A program made the translations under genes and the position numbers. Shown piece after piece: positions 17,559 through 26,473 of a stretch of 64,000 nt of DNA (position 1 is its first letter; each line of letters starts with the position of its first letter). The DNA is taken from the NCBI GenBank assembly GCA_963765555.1, contig CAVXWX010000005.1:124001-188000 (forward strand). The letters are read 5' to 3'. Origin of the DNA: JL08 sp963765555. Its GTDB lineage: Bacteria; Pseudomonadota; Alphaproteobacteria; Rhodobacterales; Rhodobacteraceae. The notes under the pieces were generated by a model that was not told where the DNA came from, did not search any database, and worked only from the letters and a program-made list of their open reading frames with translations.

Positions 17559-17609
17559 TGTGCGAAAATCCGCACGGTCCAGATGGCTCCCTGTGCGGAA
17601 TTCCGCACA
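17559..17609 (-). promoter_or_regulatory. Tandem palindromic DctD-type operators upstream of dctPQM
   Basis: Site 1 is the perfect 18-bp palindrome TGTGCGGAATTCCGCACA at 17592-17609. Site 2 is a near copy, TTGTGCGAAAATCCGCAC, at 17559-17576. Their centres are about 32 bp apart, close to three helical turns. They lie 210-265 bp upstream of the dctP start, just past the dctD stop. The sequence and tandem layout resemble the upstream activating sites bound by DctD in rhizobia. I found no clear -24/-12 sigma-54 element between the sites and dctP. Confidence 0.75.
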
Positions 17610-17611
17610 TA

Positions 17612-18850
17612 TCAGGGTCGAAAATCTTCCGCCCGAATCCCGTAACGTGCCAGCTTGTCGTAAAAAGTCTTGCGCGGCAGGTGCAGGTCTTTTGCGGCAG
17701 CACTGGCCTGTCCTTTGGCACGTTGCAGGGCGGCCGCCAGCAACGATCTTTCCACTTGCGCCAATTGATCGTTCAGCCCCAAAGATGCATCCGGCTGCGC
17801 CACACCGCCTGCCCCCAGACCAAGCGCAAATCGCATGGCCACCGACATCAGCGCTCGGGCATTTCCCGGCCAGTCCTGCGCCATCAATCCTGCCAGAACG
17901 TCGGGCGTGATTTCCGGCGCGCTCAGGCCTGCCTGCTCGCTTGCCAGCGCAACGTAGTGGCGAAACAGCACGGGAATATCTTCCGGACGTTCCGCCAAAG
18001 ACGGTATGCGCACGGGCATGACCTGAAGACGGTAATAAAGATCCGAGTTCAACAATCCCTTTTCAGTCGCTCGGCCCAGATCGGCAGTGCTGCCGCAGAT
18101 CAGGCGCGCGCCTGCGCCCGCTTCCAGTGCTTCGATCAAAGAAAACTGGCTGTCGGCGGGCAACGCCGATATCTCATCTATGAACAGGCTGCCCGCCTGT
18201 GCCATCTCCAGGGCTGCAACCAAAGCGCGTGCCTCAAGCCCGGCCCCGGCCCGTTTCACAAACGGCCCCTTGGACACGGGCGAACACAGATGGATCACCT
18301 CGGCCACCTTGGAAATGCCGGTGCCGGGATCGCCCAGTACCAGTGCTTCGGTATGCGCACGCGCCACCTGCCGCACGTGATCGCGCAATTCTTCGGCCTT
18401 TTGCGATGTTCCGAACAGCATCCGCGCCGCAGCGTCCCCGCGCTCCAGCTGTGCCCGCAAGCGGCGGTTTTCCAGAACAAGCTGTCGGGTTTTGATGGCC
18501 CGTTCCAGCACGGCCACCAGATCAGCGGGCGCGCACGGCTTTTCCAGAAAATCAAACGCCCCTTGCGCCATTGCTTTGACCGCCATCGGGATATCGCCTT
18601 CGCCCGTCAGCAGAACAACCGGCAGATCGGGGTCCTGTTGCCGGGCGTAATCCAAAAGGTAAAACCCGTCACGCCCCGGCATCCGGATATCGGACAGGAT
18701 GACCCCTTCGAAAGCCGCCGATATGTGGTCTTTGGCTGCAACAAACGACCCGACCGCGCGCGGCTCCAACCCGGCCAGCGCCAGCGATTGCGCCAGCGCC
18801 TCGCGCACGGCGGCGTCATCTTCGACAATCAGGACAGGTGTTGCGCTCAT
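17612..18850 (-). CDS. dctD: DctD-like response regulator without the GAFTGA loop
   Basis: 412 residues. A receiver domain (phospho-site Asp54 in ILSDIRMPG, Lys104) is followed by an AAA+ module and a Fis-type helix-turn-helix (AAAKDLHLPRKTFYDKLARYGI). The AAA+ module is degenerate. Walker A reads GDPGTGISK with isoleucine where lysine is expected. Only about 23 residues separate GPFV (196-199) from Walker B SLFIDEI (221-227), so the GAFTGA sigma-54 contact segment is deleted. The arginine-finger region reads LNSDLYYRL. It is probably a DNA-binding regulator acting without sigma-54, as the Rhodobacter NtrC does. It overlaps dctB by four bases. Confidence 0.9.
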   Translation of the reverse strand: MSATPVLIVEDDAAVREALAQSLALAGLEPRAVGSFVAAKDHISAAFEGVILSDIRMPGRDGFYLLDYARQQDPDLPVVLLTGEGDIPMAVKAMAQGAFDFLEKPCAPADLVAVLERAIKTRQLVLENRRLRAQLERGDAAARMLFGTSQKAEELRDHVRQVARAHTEALVLGDPGTGISKVAEVIHLCSPVSKGPFVKRAGAGLEARALVAALEMAQAGSLFIDEISALPADSQFSLIEALEAGAGARLICGSTADLGRATEKGLLNSDLYYRLQVMPVRIPSLAERPEDIPVLFRHYVALASEQAGLSAPEITPDVLAGLMAQDWPGNARALMSVAMRFALGLGAGGVAQPDASLGLNDQLAQVERSLLAAALQRAKGQASAAAKDLHLPRKTFYDKLARYGIRAEDFRP

Positions 18851-20598
18851 GCGGCTTTTTCGCCTTCCCAGCGGTCCAGTTCAACGGTAAACACCGCGCC
18901 GCCCTCTGGCCGGTTGGCGCCGCGAATGTTGCCGCCAAAGCTTTGCACCAAACCATAGGAAATCGACAGGCCCAGCCCCATACCTTCGGCGGCGCCCACC
19001 TCTTTGGTGGAATAGAACGGATCGAATATCTTTTCGGGTGCGCTGATGCCGGGGCCGGTATCGGCCACATCCACGCTGATCCGGTCGCTGGTGTTCAGGG
19101 TAATGGTCAGGGCACGATCCTGTGTTGCTTCCATCGCGTCGGCGGCATTGGTGATCAGGTTCACCATCACCTGCGCCAGGCGCACTTCGCCCGCGTGTAC
19201 CCAAACCGGGCCGGGCGGTGGCACCCAGTTCACCTGTATCGCGTCATCGCGCAGACGCACCGCAGTCAGTTCCAGCGCTGTATCAATCACGGCCACGATA
19301 TCCACCCGCGTCAATTCGCGGGTTTCCTGCCGCGCAAAGGCGCGCAAGTTCTTGATAATACGCGCCATGCGCTCGGCCAGATCGGAAATCCGGCCCATAT
19401 TGGCGGCGGCAACATCCGTATCACCCCGCGCCAGAAACTGCGCCCCGTTTTCGGCAAAGGACCGGATCGCCATCAGCGGCTGGTTCAGTTCATGGCTTAA
19501 GCCCGCCGACATCTGCCCCAAAGCCGACAGCTTGCCCGCCTGCACCAGATCGGCCTGCGCGCGTTGCAGGGCAGCCTCGGCCTGACGCCGTTCGGACACT
19601 TCGCGGCGCAGGCTGACGTTGGCATCCTGCAAGGCCGCCGTGCGTTTGGCCACGCGGCTTTCAAGTACCGCATTGGCCTGCGCAAGGGTGCGGCGCCGTT
19701 CGGTGGCCAGAAACAGCATCGCGCCAAACGCAAGACACAGGGCGGCCACCGCCGACGCCTGCAAGCCCGCCAGACGGCGCGCCGGTGCCACATCGATCAA
19801 CACCTCGCCCGTCATTCCGATCACCGGCAATTGTTTGACAAGATGCAGTGCGCGGGCCGGCAAATACGGCCCCCAGCCCAGTTGCCACACCTCGTGCGGG
19901 CCAATGAAGCTGGATGAAAACGGTGGCGGCGAACCAACCGCTGGCACCAGACCGGGTTCGCCCTTGGGCCGTTTCCAGAACAGCAGTTCGGAGCGGTTGG
20001 AAATAAACACCTCGCCCCCGCGATCGGTGAAAAATACCGCAGGGTTGCTGCCGCGCCAATCGTCTTCCAGACGATCCACATCCACCGCAACCATCAAAAC
20101 GCCGATGACCCCGCCGCCCACAGCAAAAGACGGGGCGCCAAACACAAATGTCCGTTGATCAAAGGGCGGTTTGACACCATGATCGACGCCCATCGCGCCA
20201 TGCATGGCCCGCGCAAACGCCGCATTCTGCGATACGTCCTGCAACGTTGCATCATGCGCCGAGGCAACAACCTGTCCGGCGGGGGACACAAACAGAATAT
20301 CCAGCGCCGCCGTTTTGTCTGCTGCTGCCAGCAACATCGCCTTGGCCGCTGCCGTTTCACGCCCGATTGCAAGGGCCTGCAACACCGGATGATCCGCCAG
20401 CAAAACGGCAATTTCCTGAAATCCCTGCAACTGTCCGGTCAACCGGTCGCTGGCCAGTTCCAGATCGGCCTGCCCGCGCTGTGCCAACTGGTCCAGCGCC
20501 TGCAAATAGCCATAGCGCCAAACAACCGCCGACACCGCCGCGACGGTGATCAAAAACCCCACAACAATCAGGGCGCGCTGGTTCCAAAAACGTGTCAT
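18847..20598 (-). CDS. dctB: DctB-like sensor histidine kinase
   Basis: 583 residues. An N-terminal membrane helix (about 10-28) is followed by a periplasmic sensor of some 230 residues resembling a double PDC/Cache fold, with LDILFVSPAGQVVASAHD typical of the first half. Then come a second helix (about 280-300) and a cytosolic coiled coil. The HisKA domain has phospho-His369 in GLSHELNQPLMAIRSFAENG. The ATPase domain has N-box NLITNAADAME and the G-boxes VADTGPGIS and GMGLGLSISYGLV. It should sense dicarboxylates and phosphorylate DctD. The ATG at 20598 is preferred to an upstream non-ATG start. Confidence 0.92.
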   Translation of the reverse strand: MTRFWNQRALIVVGFLITVAAVSAVVWRYGYLQALDQLAQRGQADLELASDRLTGQLQGFQEIAVLLADHPVLQALAIGRETAAAKAMLLAAADKTAALDILFVSPAGQVVASAHDATLQDVSQNAAFARAMHGAMGVDHGVKPPFDQRTFVFGAPSFAVGGGVIGVLMVAVDVDRLEDDWRGSNPAVFFTDRGGEVFISNRSELLFWKRPKGEPGLVPAVGSPPPFSSSFIGPHEVWQLGWGPYLPARALHLVKQLPVIGMTGEVLIDVAPARRLAGLQASAVAALCLAFGAMLFLATERRRTLAQANAVLESRVAKRTAALQDANVSLRREVSERRQAEAALQRAQADLVQAGKLSALGQMSAGLSHELNQPLMAIRSFAENGAQFLARGDTDVAAANMGRISDLAERMARIIKNLRAFARQETRELTRVDIVAVIDTALELTAVRLRDDAIQVNWVPPPGPVWVHAGEVRLAQVMVNLITNAADAMEATQDRALTITLNTSDRISVDVADTGPGISAPEKIFDPFYSTKEVGAAEGMGLGLSISYGLVQSFGGNIRGANRPEGGAVFTVELDRWEGEKAA

Positions 20599-20659
20599 CT
20601 TGCAAGACCCTAGCAAACCCGGACTTGCATTGACCAGATCGCCCCGCTTTGATGCCGCT

Positions 20660-21842
20660 ATGGCAACACTTGTGCAATCCCCGACAGATCCTGATTTTGT
20701 CCAGAACCCCTATCCCTTTTATGCGGATGCGCTGGAACAGGGTCCACTGCATGACTGGCAGGATTACGGGATGTATGCGGCGTTTTCGCATGATGCCGTC
20801 CATGCATTGTTGCGCGACAAAAGGCTGGGGCGCGCAATACCGGACGAGTTGCAAACAGACCCGCCGGAACATCTGGCCCCGTTTTACGCGGTTGAAGCCC
20901 ATTCCATGCTGGAACTGGAACCGCCCCGCCACACCCGTTTGCGCAGTTTGGTGTTGCGCGCCTTCACCTCGCGCCGGATACGCGCGATGGACGGTGAAAT
21001 AGCACAGCTTGCCCGCGATCTGATCGACAGGATGCCCGACGGCGAAACCGATCTGCTGGCGGGGTTCTGCACGCCGTTGCCGGTGATCGTCATTGCGCGG
21101 TTATTGGGTGTGCCCGACAGCATGGCCCCCGATCTGCTGCGCTGGTCCAACCGCATGGTAGCGATGTATCAGGCCAACCGCACCCGCGCGATCGAAGATG
21201 CCGCCGCCCATGCCGCCCGCGATTTTGCCGCCTTCATGCGCGGTTATGTTCAACAGCGCCGCACGCGCCCCGCCGATGATCTGATCACCCATCTGATTGC
21301 TGCCGAAGAAGACGGCGAAAAACTGTCAACGGACGAATTGATTACAACCTGTATCCTGCTGTTGAACGCGGGGCACGAGGCTACGGTGCATACCTTTGGC
21401 AACGGTATCAAAGCGATACTGGAACATGGCGCACGCGCCGATGTTCTTGCACCCGACCGGATCGCCAACACCGTCGAAGAAATCCTGCGCTATGATCCGC
21501 CCCTGCATATGTTCACCCGATACGTTTACGAAGATGTGGCGCTGTTTGGCCAATCCTTCAAACGCGGCGACCAGATCGCGCTGGTGCTAGGCGCTACGGG
21601 GCGCGACCCGCACAGATGGAACGCAGCCGGACACCTTCGTGCCAAACCGTGCACTGCACAGCCATCTGGCCTTTGGCGGCGGGCTGCATTTCTGTGTCGG
21701 CGCGCCGCTCGCGCGGTTCGAACTGGCCACGGCCCTGCCCATCCTGTTTGATCGCCTGCCGCGCTTGCGGATCACCGTGCCACCGGTTTACGGCAACACC
21801 TATCACTTCCACGGATTAACGCAGTTGATCGTCGACAAATAG
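20660..21842 (+). CDS. Cytochrome P450 (frame broken once, read as one gene)
   Basis: A soluble class I type bacterial P450 of about 393 residues. The I-helix reads LLLNAGHEATVHTFGNG, with His-Glu-Ala-Thr in place of the commoner acidic-Thr pair. The ExxR helix is TVEEILRYDPP, and the haem loop FGGGLHFCVGAPLAR contains the Cys ligand. The frame breaks near 21620: coding GGAAC has one A too many, and removing it gives RWTQPDTFVPN, the expected meander. The substrate is unknown and no ferredoxin gene is adjacent; the fpr at 26.5 kb could supply electrons through a ferredoxin. It is divergent from dctB with 61 bp between them. Confidence 0.88.
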
Positions 21843-21845
21843 CGT

Positions 21846-22313
21846 TTACGCCCCGACGGGCAGGATCGTGGTTGATTTGATCTCTTCCATCGACAGCAGG
21901 GCCGTTACGTTGAACACCCGCACTTCGGAAATCAGCGCCTGATAGAACGCATCATAGGCGCGCGCATTCTTCACCCGGACCTTCAGGATATAGTCAATAT
22001 CCCCCGCCAACCTGTGCGCCTCTTGCACTTCGGGGCGTTCTTGCAGCGCCTTCAAGAACGCAGCCTGCCATTTTGCCTCATGCTCGGACGTGCGGATCAG
22101 CACGAAGAAACACGCCTCGAACCCCAGCGCCTCGGGATCAAGCAAAACGGTCTGCCGGCCGATCACCCCCGCCTTGCGCAATTTGCGAATCCGGTTCCAC
22201 ACCGGCGTCTTGGAACTGCCCGCTTTTCTGGCAATATCGTCCAATGACTGGCTTGCATCCTCCTGAAGCTCGGCCAGAATTTTCCGATCCAGTTCATCCA
22301 ATTGCGCTGCCAT
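21846..22313 (-). CDS. Lrp/AsnC-family transcriptional regulator
   Basis: 155 residues. The N-terminal helix-turn-helix (LDELDRKILAELQEDASQSL, then IARKAGSSKTPVWNRIRKL) is followed by an AsnC/RAM ligand domain (LAGDIDYILKVRVKNARAYD). The ATG at 22313 has AGGAAAACAGGA upstream. It is divergent from cobA and the sulfite reductase operon and probably regulates it; this position is common in Rhodobacteraceae genomes. The effector is likely a sulfur compound or an amino acid, an inference from the neighbours. Its 3' end nearly touches the P450 gene, which converges on it. Confidence 0.9.
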   Translation of the reverse strand: MAAQLDELDRKILAELQEDASQSLDDIARKAGSSKTPVWNRIRKLRKAGVIGRQTVLLDPEALGFEACFFVLIRTSEHEAKWQAAFLKALQERPEVQEAHRLAGDIDYILKVRVKNARAYDAFYQALISEVRVFNVTALLSMEEIKSTTILPVGA

Positions 22314-22458
22314 TCCTGTTTTCCTTACACATCGGGACCATGATCGCCAATACGGCCATAAATCAGAACGTATGTTCTTATCTATCAGCCCATATGGCGT
22401 ATTGTCGGGAATATTTCCTATATTGAACCTCAAGTCAAACAAGGAAGTCGTCCGCAGC

Positions 22459-23253
22459 ATGGATCAGAACATCTCCTCCTCCCCGCTCAAAACCGACCCG
22501 GTCGGCCATGTCACCTTTGTTGGCGCCGGCCCCGGCGACCCCGAACTGCTGACGATCAAGGCACTGCGCGCTTTGGAGCAGGCCGACGTGGTGATCCACG
22601 ACCGCCTGATCAGCGCGGATATTCTGGCGCTTGTTCCGCGTACCACCCTGTTGATCGACGCGGGCAAGGAAGGGTTCGGCCCGTCCATGTCCCAGAACGA
22701 CATCAACGCACTGATCGTGCTTCACGCATTGACGGGTGCGCAGGTTACGCGGCTGAAATCGGGCGATGCCACGGTATTCGGGCGACTGGACGAAGAAATC
22801 GACGCGGTCGATGCCGCACAGGTCGGCTGGCATATCGTGCCCGGCATCACATCGGCCAGTGCAGCCGTGGCCGCCATCGGCCAAAGCCTGACAAAACGCA
22901 CCCGCAATTCGTCGGTGCGGTTCCTGACAGGGCACGACATGAAAGGCTTTGCCGATCACGACTGGGCCGCCTTGGCGCGCGCAGGCGAAGTGGCCGCGAT
23001 TTACATGGGCAAAAAATCGGCCCGGTTCATTCAGGGCCGTCTGATCATGCACGGTGCGGACCGCGCCACACCTGTCACCGTGATCGAAAACGCCTCGCGC
23101 CCCGATCAGCGGGTGCTGGAAACAACGCTGGACGCGCTGCCAACCGATCTGGCGCGCGCGGATATGTCCGGCCCCGCCCTGACGTTTTATGGCCTTGCCC
23201 CGCGCGCCGCTGTGCAGGCCACACGCGAACTGCCCAGAAAGGAACGTGCCTGA
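22459..23253 (+). CDS. cobA: Uroporphyrinogen-III C-methyltransferase (SUMT)
   Basis: 264 residues. It makes precorrin-2 from uroporphyrinogen III using two S-adenosylmethionines, the first step to siroheme. FVGAGPGDPELLTIKALRAL and GDATVFGRLDEEID are family motifs, and VPGITSASAAVAAIGQSLTKR is the central SAM-binding region. Only the methylase domain is present; the CysG oxidase/chelatase half is absent and must be encoded elsewhere. Its place as first gene before cysI fits supply of siroheme to the sulfite reductase. The stop overlaps the next start. Confidence 0.95.
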   Translation: MDQNISSSPLKTDPVGHVTFVGAGPGDPELLTIKALRALEQADVVIHDRLISADILALVPRTTLLIDAGKEGFGPSMSQNDINALIVLHALTGAQVTRLKSGDATVFGRLDEEIDAVDAAQVGWHIVPGITSASAAVAAIGQSLTKRTRNSSVRFLTGHDMKGFADHDWAALARAGEVAAIYMGKKSARFIQGRLIMHGADRATPVTVIENASRPDQRVLETTLDALPTDLARADMSGPALTFYGLAPRAAVQATRELPRKERA

Positions 23254-23561
23254 TGTCCAAGCCGTACACGCCAAAAGTTGTGACTGCCAACGCCCTGATC
23301 GAGGGCGATGTGATCTATCTGGCAGCAGATGACCAGTGGACCCGCGACCTGTCACAGGCGGAAATCATCACCGACGAGGCCCACGCCCAACTGCGCCTGC
23401 TGCATGCCGAAATGCAAAGCGGCGCGATCGTTGGCGCGTATCTGGCGGATGTTGCGGCCACCAAATCCGGCCCTGCACCCACCCATTTCCGCGAGGAATT
23501 TCGCGCGACTGGCCCATCCAACTATGCCCACGGAAAACAAGCGGAGCAGCCAAATGTATAA
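23253..23561 (+). CDS. DUF2849 protein of the sulfite reductase operon
   Basis: 102 residues, soluble, starting MSKPYTPKVVTANALIEGDV. DUF2849 proteins occur almost only next to alphaproteobacterial sulfite/nitrite reductase genes and have no established function. The gene is coupled on both sides, with starts and stops overlapping cobA (at 23253) and cysI (8 bp). A role as a small accessory or electron-transfer subunit of the reductase is an inference from this coupling. Confidence 0.88.
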   Translation: MSKPYTPKVVTANALIEGDVIYLAADDQWTRDLSQAEIITDEAHAQLRLLHAEMQSGAIVGAYLADVAATKSGPAPTHFREEFRATGPSNYAHGKQAEQPNV

Positions 23562-25218
23562 TTATACCGATTTTGACACCGCATTTCTGGCAGAGCGTAA
23601 CGCCCAGTTCCGCGCACAGGTCGAACGGCGCATCTCCGGTGCGCTGACCGAGGATGAATTCAAGCCGCTGCGCCTGATGAACGGGCTGTATCTGCAATTG
23701 CACGCCTACATGCTGCGGGTTGCCATTCCCTATGGCACGCTGAACAGCCGTCAGATGCACAAACTGGCCGATATCGCCGACCGGTGGGACAAGGGGTATG
23801 GCCATTTCACCACCCGCCAGAACGTGCAGTACAACTGGCCCAAACTGAGCGATGTGCCCGATATGCTGGATGCCCTGGCCGAGGTCGGGATGCACGCGAT
23901 CCAGACCAGCGGTAACACCATCCGCAACGTGACGGCAGACCATTTCGCCGGTGCCGCCGCTGATGAAATCGCCGATCCGCGCCCTGTGGCCGAACTGATC
24001 CGGCAATGGTCAACCGACCACCCCGAATTCCAGTTTCTGCCGCGCAAATTCAAGGTGGCGGTGACAGGATCACCGAATGACCGCGCGGTGACGAAAGCGC
24101 ATGACATCGGGCTGCGGATGATCACCCGCAACGATGAACCCGGGTTCGAGGTGATTGTGGGTGGCGGTCTGGGCCGCACCCCGATGATTGGCAAGGTGAT
24201 CCGCGATTTCCTGCCGCGCGCCGATCTGCTGCCCTATCTGGAATCCATCGTCAGCGTCTACAACCTGCTGGGACGGCGCGACAATAAATACAAGGCCCGC
24301 ATCAAGATCACCGTGCATGAAAACGGGATCGACGATATCCGCGCCCGCGTGGAAGACCGGTTTGCCCAGATCCGGCCCACATTTTCGGGAGTTGACCAAA
24401 CCCTTTTGCCCGCGATCGAAGCGCAATTTGCCCCGCCGGCCTTTAAATCTGGCGACACAGCGGCATTTGATACGGCTTATGAAAGCGATCCGGTCTTTCG
24501 CAGTTGGGCCGATACCAATCTGGCCGATCACCGCGCCGACGGATACGCCATCGTGTCGATCAGCCTGAAGGCGCATGGCGCCACACCGGGCGATGCCACA
24601 TCAGACCAGATGCGCGCAATGGCCGATCTGGCCCGCGCCTATGGGCACGACGAATTGCGTATCAGCCACGAACAGAATGTGATCCTGCCGCATGTGCACC
24701 GCTCTGATCTGCCTGCATTGCATGCAGAATTGCGCGCCCATGGCCTTGCCACCGCCAATATCGGCCTGATTTCGGATATCATCGCCTGCCCCGGCATGGA
24801 TTACTGCGCGCTGGCCACGGCGCGTTCCATCCCCATCGCGCAGGAGATTGCGACCCGTTTCGACGATCTGAAACTGGAACACGATATCGGCGACCTGAAA
24901 ATCAAAATCTCGGGCTGCATCAATGCCTGCGGACACCACCATGTGGCCCATATCGGCATTCTCGGGCTGGATCGTGCGGGCGTGGAAAATTACCAGGTCA
25001 CGCTGGGCGGGGACCACACCGAAACCGCCGCCGTGGGCGAACGCGCCGGTCCCGGCTTTTCCGCAGACGAGATTGTTCCGGCGATCGAACGTCTGGTCGA
25101 GGCCTATCTGGACCTACGCAGTGACGCGGGTGAACGGTTTATCGAGACCTATAACCGCTTGGGCCTTGCCCCGTTCAAAGCAGCCCTTTACCCCGAGGCA
25201 CGGGCCAATGCAGCCTGA
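23554..25218 (+). CDS. cysI: Assimilatory sulfite reductase (siroheme, 4Fe-4S), nitrite/sulfite reductase family
   Basis: 554 residues. It reduces sulfite to sulfide with six electrons. It has the two ferredoxin-like half domains (GYGHFTTRQNVQYNWPKL and LRISHEQNVILPHV) and the siroheme/4Fe-4S cysteines in IIACPGMDYCALATARS and ISGCINACGHHHVAHIG. The ATG at 23554 with GGAG eight bases upstream gives MYNYTDFD. No flavoprotein CysJ lies nearby, so electrons probably come from ferredoxin via the fpr gene at 26474. It overlaps cysH. Confidence 0.94.
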   Translation: MYNYTDFDTAFLAERNAQFRAQVERRISGALTEDEFKPLRLMNGLYLQLHAYMLRVAIPYGTLNSRQMHKLADIADRWDKGYGHFTTRQNVQYNWPKLSDVPDMLDALAEVGMHAIQTSGNTIRNVTADHFAGAAADEIADPRPVAELIRQWSTDHPEFQFLPRKFKVAVTGSPNDRAVTKAHDIGLRMITRNDEPGFEVIVGGGLGRTPMIGKVIRDFLPRADLLPYLESIVSVYNLLGRRDNKYKARIKITVHENGIDDIRARVEDRFAQIRPTFSGVDQTLLPAIEAQFAPPAFKSGDTAAFDTAYESDPVFRSWADTNLADHRADGYAIVSISLKAHGATPGDATSDQMRAMADLARAYGHDELRISHEQNVILPHVHRSDLPALHAELRAHGLATANIGLISDIIACPGMDYCALATARSIPIAQEIATRFDDLKLEHDIGDLKIKISGCINACGHHHVAHIGILGLDRAGVENYQVTLGGDHTETAAVGERAGPGFSADEIVPAIERLVEAYLDLRSDAGERFIETYNRLGLAPFKAALYPEARANAA

Positions 25219-25999
25219 TCCGGCGCTTCTATTGCTGAAAAACACCCCTGCCGGAGGGTCAAAAACCTCCGGCGGTGCACCGCAAGCGGATTTGAGCGTC
25301 ACTGTTTCCGCCTTGAACACGGCCTATCGCCACCACAGCGCGACAGACGTGGTTCGCGCGGCCCTGCGCGACTTGGGGCATATCGCGCTTGTGTCCAGTT
25401 TCGGCGCGGAATCGGTGGCGTTGTTACACCTTGTTTCCATGCAGGACCGCGCCGCACCGGTGGTTTTCATCGACACCGAAATGCTGTTCACGCAAACACT
25501 GGTCTATCAGCAAGAGGTCGCGGAAAAGCTGGGGCTGCGCAATGTGCGCATCATCCGCGCCGCGAACGCAGGCGTCGCAGACCCGGACGGCACATTGCAC
25601 AAAACCGATCCCGATGCCTGCTGCGCCCTGCGCAAGACAGCCCCGCTTGATCTGGTGCTGGCCGAATATGACGGCTGGATCACAGGACGCAAAAGGTTTC
25701 AGTCCGGCCGCCGCGCCACGCTGGAATTTTTCGAGGCCGAGCCTGAAACCGGCCGGATCAAGATCAACCCGCTGGCCCATTGGACTGCCGCAGACGTGCA
25801 AACCTATATGATCGAAAACCGCCTGCCACGTCACCCATTGGTGGCGCAGGGCTATCCGTCGATCGGGTGCGCGCCCTGCACCTCCCCTGTGGCGGCAGAT
25901 GAAAACCCGCGCGCCGGACGCTGGCGCGATCAAACCAAAGACGAATGCGGCATCCATTTTGTGAACGGCAAACTGGTGCGAACAGGAGAAGCGACATGA
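25208..25999 (+). CDS. cysH: Adenylyl/phosphoadenylyl-sulfate reductase
   Basis: 263 residues. SSFGAESVALLHLV is the PP-loop-like nucleotide site, and GWITGRKRFQS is the sulfate-binding region. The catalytic cysteine is Cys247 in DECGIH near the C-terminus. Cys138-Cys139 and Cys221/Cys224 (IGCAPCT) are the 4Fe-4S ligands, so it belongs to the iron-sulfur class that usually reduces APS. The start overlaps cysI and the end overlaps the DUF934 gene by four bases, so the genes are tightly coupled. Confidence 0.93.
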   Translation: MQPDPALLLLKNTPAGGSKTSGGAPQADLSVTVSALNTAYRHHSATDVVRAALRDLGHIALVSSFGAESVALLHLVSMQDRAAPVVFIDTEMLFTQTLVYQQEVAEKLGLRNVRIIRAANAGVADPDGTLHKTDPDACCALRKTAPLDLVLAEYDGWITGRKRFQSGRRATLEFFEAEPETGRIKINPLAHWTAADVQTYMIENRLPRHPLVAQGYPSIGCAPCTSPVAADENPRAGRWRDQTKDECGIHFVNGKLVRTGEAT

Positions 26000-26400
26000 C
26001 CGTCATAGTGACCGATACAGGGTTTGGCCCGGAGACATGGCAACACGGGTTTTGTGGGCCCGACACAGCCGCAAACGACATTTGCGCCCTTGATCTGGCA
26101 TCAGACGCGGACCCGCAACAGGTCCGCCTGAGCCCGGGATTGCAAATGATCCGCGTTGATTTCCCGTCCAGCGCCGACGGGCGTGGCTTTACCATCGCGC
26201 GCCAGCTGCGCCTGCGCGGGTTTACCGGCCGTTTGCGCGCACGCGGCCATGTGCTTTCGGATCAGTATGCAATGGCCCGCCGCGCCGGATTTGACGAGGT
26301 TGAAATCAGCGATGATCTGGCCGCCCGCCAGCCCGAAACAGACTGGGTCTTTCGCGCCAACTGGAAGGACCACGACTATCAGGCCCGCCTGCGCGGCTGA
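25996..26400 (+). CDS. DUF934 protein of the sulfur assimilation operon
   Basis: 134 residues. GFTIARQLRLRGFTGRLRARG followed by VLSDQYAMARRAGFDEVEI is the DUF934 signature (quoted in parts). The family is found next to cysI/cysH in many proteobacteria and lacks a proven biochemical role; an accessory function to sulfite reductase is likely. ATGA overlap with cysH indicates translational coupling. A 73-bp gap follows before fpr. Confidence 0.88.
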   Translation: MTVIVTDTGFGPETWQHGFCGPDTAANDICALDLASDADPQQVRLSPGLQMIRVDFPSSADGRGFTIARQLRLRGFTGRLRARGHVLSDQYAMARRAGFDEVEISDDLAARQPETDWVFRANWKDHDYQARLRG

Positions 26401-26473
26401 TTGTCCCCTTTCCCCTGCTCCCCACACATCCTAAAGAAGGCATGCGAGCCCTGCGCCCGCAGTGATTTAAACC

